Source: Opisthocomus hoazin (taxonomy: Eukaryota > Chordata > Aves > Opisthocomiformes > Opisthocomidae). Taken from it: a stretch of DNA of 64,000 bases. The stretch spans positions 6,138,001-6,202,000 of the forward strand of contig NC_134434.1 of the NCBI RefSeq assembly GCF_030867145.1, given 5' to 3'. The notes beneath the pieces were generated by a model. It made no database searches. It worked only from the letters and a program-made list of their open reading frames with translations, and was not told the origin of the DNA. Positions 42,001-55,546 of the stretch are shown piece after piece (positions within the stretch are counted from its first letter, which is position 1; every line of letters begins with the position of its first letter). The position numbers and the translations under genes were made by a program.

Positions 42001-42095
42001 AAAACAGCCAGTCTGTCCTTTTTGGGCGTGGTTGGATGTGATAGCAACTGGGACACCTTTATCCTCAAGAGTATATACATTCTCTCTCAAAAAAA
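36061..42095. other. Intergenic, no gene supported
   Basis: This is the upstream flank of FAM20A. It is moderately GC-rich and has several long open frames on both strands (for example 40533-41393 +, 40643-41257 -), none with a recognisable domain. A TATA-like TATAAAAGG lies at 40383-40391. An AT-rich patch at about 38500-38790 could be regulatory. No RNA gene or transposon is recognised. Confidence 0.6.
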
Positions 42096-42105
42096 ATGCA
42101 TCAAT

Positions 42106-42139
42106 TTATCAGTAGATAATAAGTTATCTCATGAGATAA
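42106..42139. promoter_or_regulatory. Candidate GATA-factor binding cluster with palindrome
   Basis: Four GATA-type motifs lie within 34 bp: TTATC at 42106, AGATAA at 42114, and TTATCT and AGATAA as the arms of the perfect 16-nt palindrome TTATCTCATGAGATAA at 42124-42139. A second dyad, TGTAC-TTT-GTACA, follows at 42141-42153. The function is inferred from motif density only. Confidence 0.35.
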
Positions 42140-45100
42140 ATGTACTTTGTACATTATGCCCCTCCATGGAGAAGGCTGGCTGACTCCTCTCCGTCTGCAA
42201 GAGCAGTGCTTTAAATTATTGAGCGGAAACTACACAATCTTGGCTGCTGTCTGCTATTACGATTGCGCATCTTGTCCCAGTGAAAAACCGCAGGCAGACA
42301 GACTGGAGAATTATGGCCGTTTTTTAGTAGGAAGATGAAGTGAAACTGTTAAAGCAGGTAAGAGTGGATGCTTTTAGTTTATCCTGGGGATATTTTTCTA
42401 GGCAACATCACAGATTTCAGAAGGAGCTTGGACGGCGTTGGAAGTGCCAAGGGATCAGTTATGGGATGAACGAGAGGCTTTGGCTTTGCGTGTTTGCAGG
42501 TGAAAAGCACGCTGTAGAGGAAAGTGGAGGAAAATGTTGGAGGAGATGGCGGCTCCCTGACCCTTCCCTGAAAGCTTAAGAAGAAAAAGGGTAAAAACTA
42601 GCCACAGCCTCAGGGTTGTGTGGGCACTTTGCTTGTGGCTGGTTCATCGGTGGGGGCATCTCTGCCAAGGCAATGGTTGTGTCATAGCAGGGTGGGATGA
42701 AGGGCAGGAGATGCTGGACCCCTCAACCTCCAAAATGCGTCAGGCCTCATCCGTGGCTGCACGCAGAGGCAGGCTGTGGAGCAGAGCTGGGTCCCCCAAG
42801 CTTCAGTCTAAAGTCAACCGTGCACTCGTTTGGGTTGGGGCTTAGTGACAAGTTTCAAAAGGAAAGCCTGTGCCCAATAATAGTAATAATAGTAATAATA
42901 ATAGTAATGGTAAATCAGTGTTTCATTCCAGCACCTTTGTATACCTTGATTTTTTGGAAATGCCCTTGTGAGTCAAAACTGCAAGAGAGAGAAAAGCAAA
43001 GGGAGCGAACTTCTCAATCACAAATGGTTTGTCAGCATAGTTTGTTTTACTCAGGGGAGGGGGGAGAAAGCCCTTTGAACTGCAATCCACAATTAAAATT
43101 ATTGATTAAACAGCACTAGTAAATTGGGATGGACAAAAGCAAACTAATGTAAGGATGCTGTAGGTGTCTGTTCAAGCACAATGTCAGCTGGTGGAGAAGA
43201 TCCTTCCTCTTCCCAGGCAGCCTTTGTAGCACCATATCCCTGCTCAGCTTTTCCTGAGGTTTTTTTTCCTTTTTTTTTTTTTTTTTTTGGTGTTTGTACT
43301 TGTTTTGCCCCCCTCCTGACAGTATTAATCTCTGCCACCCACCAGGGTCATCTTAACCTTGGCTCGGCGGCTGGCTGCCGGACAGCCGATGGGAACGGGC
43401 TGTTTGACCGTAACTCTGCTGGGGGAGTTCTCTTTGTGGACATGGTATTCCGTAATAAAAGTAACAATTTTGGAACAGAGTGCTGGTGTAGGGAGCTACG
43501 CCACAAGAGTTTATTAAATAGCTTATTCTGCAATAAATGCAGCATAAATTAAAAGGAAAATCAGAACAAAAGGAGGAGCTGGGAAGGACCTCAAGAGGAC
43601 AACTGCTCTGTTCCTAACGATGCCAGAATAGATGTGTTTGCTGGATCTGGGCAATCGGCATCCATGCTGATTGCCTGCCGGCTGCTCCAGCTTGCTTGCC
43701 ATCAAAACAGCTTGAACTATTCGAGCCTTCGCTGCTTGTCAGCTTTGCTTCCTGTTTTTTCACTTTGTTGGAAGTCAACAGTAATGTTGAGTTTTGGGTG
43801 GTTTTTTTTACCAGCAGGATGTAAAATAAGGAAAATCAGTGAATCTCTTGCACTCACAGAAAATTAGCACCCTGCCGAAGAGCTGCTGAGCCGGCGTGCG
43901 TTCGCCCGGGAGGAGCTTGTGTCTGTCTTCAGCACAGTTGAGTGTTCAGATCAAATTAAGATGCAATTATGGCAGTGGGGCTTCTTGTAGGTTCAAATGT
44001 GTCTGTATGAAATGCCTCTAGCATTTTAGACATGGGTTCTTTGAGCCGGAATGATGATCTTTGACTTAATCCCTTCTCTAGTACAGCTTGAGGGGTAATT
44101 TGCCATGGAGGGATTGCTTCATCCCAATGCAGATGCAGGAAGCTCACTGTCTTGCTGGAGAACCAGCGTTAAGGTATTTTCTAAAAGGCAAGAGAATAAT
44201 CAGGGTAGTTTAAATGAGGCTCAGAAGGAGGAGTCTCTTATCAGCAGAAAATTCAGCTGTTATTCAACTCAGTCCTTCCTTGTCTTTCTTATTAACCCTT
44301 AGTCACCACCAAAGGGTGAGCACCAGGGCAGGGAATACCGGGTAGAGCAGAAAGTGAGTTGCTGGCTGAAGGGAAAAGGTTGATCTGGAGAACAGGGTGA
44401 AAAGAGAAGCACCTGGGCTGCTTACAACTGCACTGATTTTTCAGGCACCTCCTCAAATTAGCAGGTTGTCCTGATTGCCCCTGAGAAAAGCGCTTGAGCA
44501 AAGCTGTGGACTGAAGTGGTTGAAGCACATAGGAAAGGGCCAGGATGGGTGTTGGTGGCAGCTTATGAAGAGGGGACACGGGGACAAGCTGGTAACCTCA
44601 GCCAGGTGAGCAGGTCTGAGATGCTGTCTCTGTGCCTGGTCTGGAGGTTCTGGTGGTTGATCCGATTCTGACATGGTATATTTTGCTGGGATTTGTGGCA
44701 ATATTCATCACTTTCAGCTGTGCCTATTTCTTCTGCTGTTTCTGCACTGTGTCCCAGGGGTGTGACCTTTTGGGTGCTGCAACGAAAGCCTGGGTAATTG
44801 AGATGCAGCCAGGGTCTCTGGACAAGACCTGAGAAGGTCACTTTTCTCCTCTCCTGGGACCTCCAAGACTGGAAAAAGTCTTTGACCTTGTTTATTTGCA
44901 TATTTGAAGTCTCTGCAGTCCATGGGAAAGGGCACAGGTAGACTTCCCCACCCAAGCAGAATATGCTCAATGGAGAGAGCCTTGGAGAGAGGTGATGCCA
45001 ATTTTAAGACAAGTTCCTGCAACAGAAATAGATCTTCCTGAGCGCATGCTGAAGTCTTAGTAAGTGATATCTCAGGTTAAACTATTTATTAAAGTGCCAC

Positions 45101-48100
45101 AGGGGAATTTCAGGCTAGCTATGTGTATCATCACAGGAGATAGGCTGAAAATTCCAGTAATTTGGAAAGAACATGGATTTGAATCTTAGGGCCTGTGGTG
45201 AAAGTCAACACACAATGAATTATTCCACTTAACAATTCGTCTTCGCACATGGATTCAGCTGGAGCCAAGGTATTTCTCTAGCATCACATTTCTCCAGTGA
45301 TCTACCAGGCGTAACACAAAAGCTCTGCCAGGGGATTTGTGCTTGTTCTTGGGTTTTTCATTTCTGCCTTTGTCGCTCATCCGGAGGCAAATGGCAATGA
45401 AATGGACTTGTTCATCTGCAGTAATCACAGAGAGGGAGTCTTTCTTCCTGCCCTTGGTAGTTAGTCTTCTGTGATGGTGGGAAGCAAAAGGCTGTGGAGC
45501 CCTTGTTGTTTGTGTCCTGGCTGGTGGAACTGTAGAGCCACGTTGATGTGTAGGGATGTCTAATCTTATGAAAACAGGTCCAGGAAGCTGTTTAATTGGC
45601 AGTGAGAGAAGCCCTAGCTGTTCCTGCAATCTGCCTAAGTTGTCTCTTTGCTTGCTACTTCTCCAGATGTTCCTCTGGGTCTGTAGGTCACCCTGGAGCG
45701 ATCACTGAAGGCCAGAGAGTGATGGACAGGGCATCACTGATGGTAGAGTGACAGTTTGGGCTCAGAGGGGACCTCCCCTCTACATGGGTGCTGGTCTCAC
45801 AACATGGTTACCTCTCCATACTCTCTCCTGGATCCCACTTTCTTGAGCAAATTTGGAGTACTTCAGCTCCTCTTTCCCTTTACACCATCTCTCTGCTCCC
45901 ATGAGAGGTGTTTTAGGTCACTTCTGAAAACTGGCTTCAAATTTTCATGCTTGCTCAGTGGAGCTGACTGGAGTTTAGCAGTCTCTGTAGCACATGGCAG
46001 TGTGGAGGTCAGCAAAACCTCAGCAGCTCAATGCCTGACGCTCCTGGCCTGGGTGTGAAAGAGTTTCTTATTTCATTTCTTCTTGCACTCCTCCGGTGTG
46101 CAGGGCTGAAGTCCTTGGCTTGGTTGACTTTCTGTCCTTCAATACCAACAGCTACAGCTCTGGAAGGAGATTTAGCAAGAGATAAAGTCATCTGCCACAG
46201 TCAGGAAGATTTTTCTCCTCTCCCCAGCCTTGCATTTAATTTAAAATAAGTAATTATTAATGCCGGGGTCTCTTCAGTCTAGGAACAAATGAGATACTGT
46301 GAAAGAAGGAGCTATGAGTTCACTGAATGATCATTTTGTCCGTCTCTGCTGCTAATACGGACACAGAGGCAATAAGATGCACGAAGAGTTTTAGAGAAAG
46401 ATTTGAACCTATGTAACTTAATAAACACCCATTATAACCAACAGAATCATGTGGATTTAGCGGTGGAAGATCTTGAATTTGGCTTTGTCCTTGCTGTTTT
46501 GCTGTGGAGCATTCAGTCGTGTTTAAATCATGTGCTGGGGACGCCATCCAGCGTGGGAGGTATGATCACAGTCAGGAGTTTCTGTTGCTATGATTTTTTT
46601 GGTGGCAGTTGCAGTTGTAGGAGGCCTCTGTTGTCTGTGCAACAGCTTTGTCTTTGCTATACCCAGTCGCTGAGGAAGCAGAAAGGTTTCTTTCTGGGTA
46701 GGTTCAGAGGTTGATTTGCACCTGCCTCATGGGAATTGGAGCTTGGGGCCTCCTGCCACGTAGGCGTGAGTCGATGCTGTTGACATGAGTGAGTGAGCTC
46801 CTGGGCTGGTGTCATTCCCAGCATCACCTGTGCCCAGGGTCTGTGTCCATCTGGTCTCTCTGTGGACCCGCTCCTGTCCAGTGAATGTACCAGCTGCCTG
46901 TAAGCATTTTGAAGAGCTGAGCTTGGCTGCAGAGCAAACCTGGCTTGTTTCATCAAAAATCAGTTGTAGAAGAAACCAGCTGATGTGCAAATATGTGATA
47001 GCTGGAAGTAATAACCTTTCCTAGCAGAGCTGGGAGGTACAAGAGGTGTTTGTTCTCCTCCTCCACCTTGGCACTGCGTTGCATTGGTTGGACGGGGCCT
47101 CTCATGGTTTCCAAATCAAATTTTTTAGTACTTTTTCTACTGTGCAAAACAAGAACATTTAGTCCATGCACCCAAAGCGAGATCAAAATAGCAATTTTTC
47201 CCCTTGGCCGTGGTGTGGGTGCCCTGTTGGCTCTGACTCTCATGCTCAGAAAGCTGTTAAAAACATCTGTGAACCAAATCTCTCTAAGAAACGCCTCGAT
47301 TTTGGTTGTGGTTAAAGTCTTTTTTTCCTTTTCCAAATTACCCACCTTTCTTCCCAGGCCTCAGCTCGCACTGGGGCTGATGGTTGGTTTTGGGGTTGTG
47401 CAGCAGGTAGCTTGGTGAGGAAAGCCTGTGCACGTCTTTGCTTTTTTTGCTGTGTGGGACCTCCACAGGGAAAATGTTAAGGGTCTGTTGACAGAAAAAG
47501 GTTGAAAATCACTGAATATTTACACAGCACTCAATTACTGTCCATCTTCCCCACCATTTTATTTCAACGCAAAGAACAAATAACTGTGTGCAGTGATTGC
47601 AGCTATTGCTGAATTATGTAGTTATTCATGACATGCAGATTACAGGGCAGTAATTACAGCTGAGGTTGCTGTCATTTTACTAGATCGCTAAGTACCAAGG
47701 TCTCATAAGCACTGGATTTTTTTTCTCAAATGCCAATTTTTAGCTTTAGCTTGAGACACAGTTAAGTAGGGGAATCACAAGTGCAAAATCTCCTTGAAAA
47801 ACAAGGTGACAACTGAATCTTTCTTTGTCTGGGATGAGCTTCTCCCATTATATTCTGGATGTTATTCTGAGAGCTGGCACAGGCTCTGAGGGGCATTAAC
47901 AATGCAAAAATAGCACTGGCTTTGACCACATCCATGTTGTTGGTTAGGAGCCCGTTGGTATTTGGGTGATGGTGGAGAGGAAGGGCTGAAGATGGCCTGA
48001 GTGGGAGGCTGGGGAATTCATTCATTTTTGCTGACCATGGGATTGCACATCAGCAAGTTATCATCTCTTATTAAAGACAAAAAAGCTGCAGCTCAGAAAG

Positions 48101-51100
48101 ACGTATTAAAAATATGACTCTGTATGCCTGTCCAAGGGGAATTAGGGCCTGAGACTTGGCATGGCTGGCCAGGGGTGGCTCCTTGGACAGCAGAGAAGGG
48201 AGCTGGCTGGTTGGGAGGGTTGCTTGTAAAGACTCCATGGTACAAACCGTTTCCTCGCTCAGCATCTAGGAGGTGATGGGTAAGCCTTGGTGTAAGGCTG
48301 GCTTCGGCACCTTGTGAGGGACGAGGACCCGCCATGAGCACCTTGATGGTTAGTAGGGGCCACTAATGAGCCACCCTTGGGAGAGGGGGTCATCATGCCT
48401 TTCTCTACCAGCATCGTTTTAGCACCCGAGTGCGTGTGGGTGTGTATGGATTCTGCCTGGGGCAGCACTGCTGGAGTGGATTTCTAATTATAGATAATTG
48501 CAGGGCTGATACTCTCTGGATTTGGTCTGATACGAGTCAAACGATTTCCTGTTGTTCAGCACTTTACAGACACGTAGCCAGAGGCACCGAGATGGACATG
48601 TTTTCTGAAGACATCCAGCTGGATAAACACACGCTCTTCCCTTTCCTTCCGGTGCACGGACCTCGGTGGAGCAAAACACCCCACCACAGCCTCGCTCTGC
48701 GGTCCTGGGTGATGTTAACACTGTATTTTATTAAACAGAGTGAAGGTCTGTAAGCCAGGTAAAATGGTCGGGTTCGGTTAAGCTGAGGGCTTCTGGGAGG
48801 AGCAGGGTGGCTTGGCCGCGCAGAGAACTGGGCTACTGCGGTTGGACCTTCTGAGTCCCCAAAAGCACAGCAGCTTCCTCTGCACAGCCTTGCAGCTGGT
48901 GCCTCTGACAGCACTTTGCATCAAACACTTTGGAAAGCTCTGCCACGGATATATTTTCTGACAAATGGGGGTCAAAATACCTGAACTGTGTTCCCTGCAA
49001 TGGGACATAATTGTGCATGAATTGCTGGAATATTTACACAATGCTTTTAAAGTCAAATGTTGTGTGTGAACTACATTTTACCCTAAGTCATTAAATTCAT
49101 ACTTTAAAGCCCCTTTTTAATGTCACCTGATGGGACCCCAATGGGGACTTTAAAAGTGTATTTCATGTAGTTAATATAGTTAATATGTGCTCTCAAAGAT
49201 CCCAGGTGATAGAAGGGGAACTTGTTAGCCCAGGTACTGGGTACACAGAGAGACGGGCAGATCTCAAACACAGAAAGGACCAAAGTTAAATACAGGTTTA
49301 AGACGACAAGCAGCAGCTTCTTGAAAGGAATGAGGTGAGTTTGACTCTATATGTGACCTTTTTTTTTTAAACTTTGGTTTTCACTTGAGCCAGGATCCAG
49401 AGTGATGGTTTCATAGCCTTTAAGATGTTTCAGAGAAGCAGTATTATTCTCTCTGAGAAAACGTCCCCCTCTCTCCCAGGCACCCTCTGCAAACTGAATG
49501 CACAGTCCTGAAAACCTGGAACTAATGCCAAGCGTTTTAATCTTACCAAAAATAAACAATGAGCAGAAATCTACATAAATAGTGACTTCTACAATTATTT
49601 CAAAGTTAACATTGTAAGTGGTGCTCTAAGTATATTGCGTGCCTTTGGGTCTGCTCAAAGCTTTTTAAATGGATGCTGGTGTTACAACAGATGCTGGTCA
49701 TGTTTCTTTTCAGATGGTTGTAGGAAATTACAGGGAGAAAAAGGTCTACTTTAGGAAAAGCCCAGAGGAAAACAGAATAAAAAGAAGGAGCGAGTGCTCC
49801 AGACACTGCTGAGTCTGGAGGTCTTCTGAGATTCTTCCTGGCAGGACGCATTTCAGCAGGTTCGGAGTGCTGGGAGCTGGAAGGATGCTCTTCATGACTG
49901 ACGGAGCCTCCAGAGGTGAGCACATGGTCCTGGATGGGTGGCCTTTGCTGGCACTGATGGTTCCCAAAGTTGCTCACTGACTTTTCTTCTTGATGTTCTT
50001 TTCCTCGGCTCATTTTCCACATGTAAGAAAGCTCTGGGAAGGAGTAAAATTTGTTTCTCAGGGCCAGGACTGAATTAAAGAGCTGCCTTCATGGGAGCCG
50101 GGCCCCGGCAGCAAGAACGACTGGAGCTAGGCTGGCCCTCGCCTGTGAGCGAAGACTGGTGTGTCACTCATTGCAAATAGCTCTAAATTATAAAACCTCC
50201 TGCCTTGTTCAGTTATTGGATGAAACATTTCAGCTTGTGATGGAGAGCAGCGCATATGAGATGCTTTAATGGCTGCTTCCGATCTTAAAACCAAGGAGCC
50301 CCTGCATTGCTATCCAAACCGAGAGAAACAGCCTTGGAGCTACACTGGCATTTACCGCAGAAAGATGTACCGAAGTAGATCTGAGCAGAGAGTCTGCCTT
50401 ATCAGACCTTTGGAGATTACTTTTATCTTCTTCCCTCTATTAAATATAGCTCAGCTCTGCTGCCTTGCACATGAATAAAATTTGCTGGCTATTACTTCTA
50501 GGAATCATCCATTAAGTATTTTTAAAATGCTGTTCAGCCTCTTGTTTGCCCCTGTGTTTGCGCTAGATGAGATCGCTGTTGCATAATCCCCAGCGTTCCC
50601 AGTGCATAATGATTATTCTTTGGCTTATTTATGTAGGAAATAACCTTCACTGCTTCGCCTCTTGCTATGTCTTTTAACAAATCTGAACACGTGGCAGATT
50701 CTCTTATCTCGAGCTGTGGGGTTTTGCCCTTGGCTGGAAGCGTGGAGTGGACAAGGTCAGAGAGAGGGAGAAGGTCCCACCTGGTGATTTCTCCGACTGG
50801 AGGTGCTGTCTGATGGCTGCGCAGGGTCGCTTTGCACAGTTCCCTCTGAAGAACTGTGGCTGGGTGATGCTGGTGGGGTTGGGGGATCAACACGTGGTAG
50901 CTGGATTTCAGCAGAGAAAGGGCAGGGCCAGGGGAGCAGAGCTCAGCATCCCGCTGGAGGAAGGATGCTCTGCCCATCTCCTCCCAAGCAGAACCCCTGG
51001 AGGGAGGAGGAATTGCACATATCCGGTGCTAAATGGCGTATGACTCAAGGAAAAAAAAAAATCACACCTCTTCATTACATGGATTTATCTTGCTGTGTCG

Positions 51101-54100
51101 GGGCCTGACAGCCACCAGCAGATGCTCATCTTCCCAGTTGCTTTATTGGATTCTGGGACATCCTCGTAATTACCATAAGTGGGAGATGATTCCCCAGCAT
51201 CTGACATATGTTAGTACCGATTCAAAGTGCTTATCAATTCACTTAAGGAAAGAGCATACGTGCTCGCTCTGCAGTCAGAGGCAGCCTGGCAAATTTTAAA
51301 GAATCGTCGTTGCTGCTGAACGACCGAGTCCTTGCCACTGGACCCTGCTGCAGTCTGAACAGTTTGAGGTGGGGAGGCATTGCCCAGATGTCATCCCCGT
51401 TTCTGGTGATGGGTGGGAAAATGCTGCCCCATTTCCCCCAGCCTTGCCCCCAGGCTGTATTTCAGGAGCTGCTGCAATGCTGCCTAAGCACAGGTTGCCC
51501 CTCAGCTCATGAAAAGTGCAGTTACAGCCCAACAGAAATCTTCCAACAAATTATAACTACTTCTATTTTAATTTTTGGTTTAGGTTCAAAAGGTCTCCTG
51601 CTCTCGTTGAGGCTGGCTGCAGATGTCGATGAGCACAGCTGCTTGGACCCTTTTAAGCTGGGCGTCTTTTAACGGAGGAGAGAGCACTGCCTGGAGGTCT
51701 GCGGAGGCAGCGAGGTCTCAGGCAGGTGGGTTCCCCCGCTCAGCTCAGAGGGAAGAAAAGGGAGGAATAAAACTAGCTAAAAGCAAATATTTCAAGAATT
51801 CATTCAAAGGTGCTGTTTTCATTTTGGTTAGGAACAAAAATGTGGAGTTAGGTGGTTTTAAAAATTTTTGTTCCCTGCTTCCTTCCTCTGAGGAGCCTGG
51901 CAGCGTTTGGACAAATGAGAGCTGGTGCTGGCGTGCGTGCAGCAACGCTGGCAACCTCCCATCTTCCAGGCAGAGCTTTGGAGGTGGAGGTTTGTGAGGG
52001 AGGCAATGGTGCGAAAGGGTCTGTTTGAACAAGGGAATTAAATATTTCCCCACATTGCTCCCGGCTGAGGAATGCTGCTGGGTTTTGAACGGTATGCGAG
52101 GGTTGGGAAAAGGCATTCTTCAGGCTTGCAGTGCTCCAGCGCTGTCTAGACTTCATAATGCAATGGTGCTGCCTTGAACTCCTGCCACGGTGTCTCTCAG
52201 CGCGTCCTATGAACGGAAGCTGAGAAGACTTCCCTCTGCCAAAACCTCAGTCATGCTAACGAGACCCTAGTTCCTGTTGAATCTGGCAATTTGTCCCACT
52301 AAACCGGTGAACTTGAAGCAGGTGGTGGCAAAGCACATTTCCTAAAACCACATCCCACTGGAAACAAAAAGCCATACCTGACTTGCCGTGGTGGGGCGAC
52401 CACATCTCCCTCCAGGCTAGTGGAGATGCCTGGGCTTGGGGATGGATGCTCCTGCACAGGGACCCTGCAGACCACCACTCTGTAGAGGTGGCCTTTGGGC
52501 AGGCACATCACTTGCAAGTCAAATCACTGTCAAGTCATCTTAGAAAAGTGACACTCACTGCTTGAAGCCCGTCCCGTTGAACATGGCAATGTCTACATGA
52601 GGTCACAGCCACCAAAGTCAATCTGTTCTTTAGGTGTTTCTGTCCTGTCTGGCTCCGGGAGCCTGTTGGCAGAGCTTGGCTGTGCAGAGTTGGTTTGGGT
52701 CACCCCTGGCATTAGGATGCATTTCCTTCTCCACTCTACTTTCTCCTCTTTCTGAGGATGAGTCTCTTGCAGCTAAGCATACTCTTGTTTCTCTGTATTT
52801 CCCACTGAAGGCTGAAGCAGGGCTTGGTCACCTCGGTTTTTCTAAACCCAGCCCAAGTGATGACTGTCTGCCAGGAGGCAGAGGTTTTTCCTAAGTCTGT
52901 GGTTTGAATAACTCCTGCTTTAAAGCCTTGCTTCTCTCCCAGGCACACGCTGCCCATGAGGAGTGGGAAGGAGGTCGCTAATCTCTGGATGCTGCCTCGT
53001 GCGAAGCCCACAGCAGCGTATGGCCACCAGCGCGTGGCATCCATCCATGCTCCAAGTGCCAGTGCCTTCCAGCCCTGACTCGCAGACACCGGTACCTGGC
53101 ACAGCACTTCACTAAACTCACCTGACAGGCTGTCTTACTGCAAGCCCAGAGAAGCATCGCTGCTCCTGTTAGCAGGAAATTAGGATCTTCGTTGTTGTTT
53201 TTTTAAAAGAACCTGAAGTTTCCTGGAGTGCTTTGTGGTTTGTGTGCTGGCAGGTTTGGGTGCCTGGGAAGACACCCCTTGGAAAGCATCAGTTCCCGGA
53301 GGTGATGTCCCAAGCAATGCAGATCAGTCTTCGCTTCTCTGTGAAAATGGAGGAAGCTCAGACCTTTTGTCATTTGGGTGTGTGCTCCTGCGCTCTATCC
53401 AAAGACGGTACATTCCTGTGCAAAACTGTTGGCTGTCACTGGACAAGCAGAAATGAAATCAGTGAAATCCCAGTAGGATGTTCAGCCCTGATGTATATTT
53501 GAACTTTGGATTAAGTTTTTCAGACCTGCTGAAGCTTCTGTTTTGCAGTATTTTTACCTTGGACTGATGCATCATACATGGGTCGTGTGCATCAGGGACT
53601 GACGTGTCAGGACCCATAAGGAAATCTCGTTGCCCATAGGAATAGTCCCATAGGCTAGCCCATAGGCCAACTTGTTATGGTGTTAGGCCTGTGTGCCCCA
53701 GGAAGGAAGGAGAATGTGCCTAGACTGAACAGAAAGATGGTCAATCAGGGCCTTGCACCTCGGATGAACAGTCACTGCTTAATTTACATGCAGGGAAATG
53801 GGCACAGAGAGCTTCTGTGCTAAACTCGGTAACAAATGCTGAGAAAACCTGCAAAGTCCTGCTCCCATTTCCTGCTCTAAATCCCACACAACAGACCTTG
53901 ATGTCCAGGGCCGGGAGCCAAATGCTCTCGAGTCAATGGAAAGATTCCCCTTGACTTTAATGGTCTTTGCATGAGTGCCTAATTCCTTCCTGTTCACAGG
54001 CTCTCTTGGACTTGGTTATGGAAACAACTGCAGATAGAAAGTGCTGCAGTGAACTGTAAACCCTTCAAAGCAATGCGATGGCAGATTTTGCTGTCCTCCC

Positions 54101-54669
54101 AGACAGTTGGAATGGGTTTTGTTTGACAAAAAGCCTGATATATGTTCTTCCAGCCAGCGCCATCGCTACAGTGTGAATGAGTGTTTTAGCAAATCTATTC
54201 ACGCAGAGAGGGTTTGTGGTCAGCTCGCTGGGTTTGGAGCCAAGCTCTTCCCAGTAGGACAGGAAGCACAGGGAGCCTGTGTCTGCTGGGCGAAGGTCAA
54301 CCTCCGCAGCTTAGACATGCCAGCATCTCTGAGCCAGGGTCTTGGGACTTGCAGCTTCTAGGGACTGGTTCAGCTCCCTGCCTGCAGAGACCGTGTCCCT
54401 GGTAGAGACTAGACATTGCCCAATTTTGTCAGCAATTTGTGAAACATAAGGTTTTTTCCACAGACTTTCCCACCGCTGGCCACTGTCCCACTTTGGGCAG
54501 GGCTGGCATCTAAAGCTGCCAAGAGCAGGACATGAGACCTGAGCTCAGCGATGCACTTGCTTAACCGTAAAGATGCTGTGAAGGTCCAGTCCCATTGCTG
54601 TGCTGAGGACTTTCCCGCCTGGAGCAGGCATCCCACGTGTGCCAGCAGCCCAGCCTGCTCACTTCACCC
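42140..54669. other. Intergenic, no gene supported
   Basis: No splice-linked coding exon, RNA gene or clear transposon is seen. Contents are a trinucleotide-like ATAGTA run (about 42876-42909), a T tract (about 43271-43288), an AT-rich candidate conserved element (about 47505-47720) and a CCCATAGG mini-cluster (53613-53666). Confidence 0.6.
42876..42909. repeat. (AAT)n/(ATAGTA)n microsatellite
   Basis: An imperfect AATAATAGT repeat of about 34 bp. Confidence 0.85.
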
Positions 54670-54760
54670 GCCTGCTCTGGGTGACCCTGCTTCGGCAGGG
54701 GGTTGGAGTGGGTGACCCACAGAGGTCTCTTGTAACCCTGACCATTCTGTGATTCTGTGA
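54670..54760 (+). mobile_element. CR1 LINE 3' tail
   Basis: The segment contains CTGCTCTGGGTGACCCTGCT and GGGGGTTGGAGTGGGTGACC, and ends ATTCTGTGATTCTGTG. This is the sense-strand CR1 3' end with its octamer repeats, 5'-truncated, of the same subfamily as the - strand copies. Confidence 0.9.
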
Positions 54761-55488
54761 AGCCGGGGGCGCTGCCCCAGCCACCTTTGTGGCTCGCTCC
54801 ACAAACCTCTGTTTGGCAAAACACGTAAAGAGGTGCTTAACTTTAAGGATGTAGACATGTTTCACTGACTTCCACAGGGATTAAACACGTGTAAGCCTTT
54901 AGCTGGGGAGGGATCTTCGTGCAGAAGAGGAGCAGAAACTGTTTTCCGATGTGGAAGGTTGCTCAGCCGACTCTCGGGGGAGAGGAGGCTGCTGATGATC
55001 GCTGTTTCTTTCTCTACGCCCTAGAAACTTTCTGGATCTAGTTAAGGGTTTAGGTTGCTTTACTTTGCTGTTCCAGCTCCGGAAGGGTTTTGCAGTTTCT
55101 TTTTTCCAGAAGCAACTGGGTGTCTGCACCCCCCAACCTGCCCATCCCTCAGTTGTCGTATGCAGCGTGAGTACGAGTGTGACCCCGTTCACAGCGTGGC
55201 CTGCATGGCTTGGGCACAACTCTGCGCTCCTGGAGCCACGTTCCCCAAGAGGAACCGAGACCTCACTTTCACAGCTGTGCATTCCTGAAATGAACAGGGC
55301 AGCTCAGGCCCAGCCTGTTTCTTAGCAGAAAATCAGACCTGGGCAGTCTATGGAAAAGTCTGGCAGCTGCAGGAGCCGGCTGGCTGCTGGAAAAATCCGT
55401 AGCGAGCTCTGTTGGGGTCACCTCCTGATGCCCCCCCTCAGATCTCTAAGATTCTGAATGCTTGCCCCTCGGTCTCACTAGAAACGTG

Positions 55489-55546
55489 GCTGTACGAAGA
55501 CTCCCAGTTCAGAGGCAGCTGTGTGAAGACTCCCAGTTCGGAGATG
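55489..55546. repeat. 29-bp tandem duplication
   Basis: Two copies of a unit containing GAAGACTCCCAGTTC (starting at 55496 and 55525), with four or five differences between copies. Confidence 0.8.
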
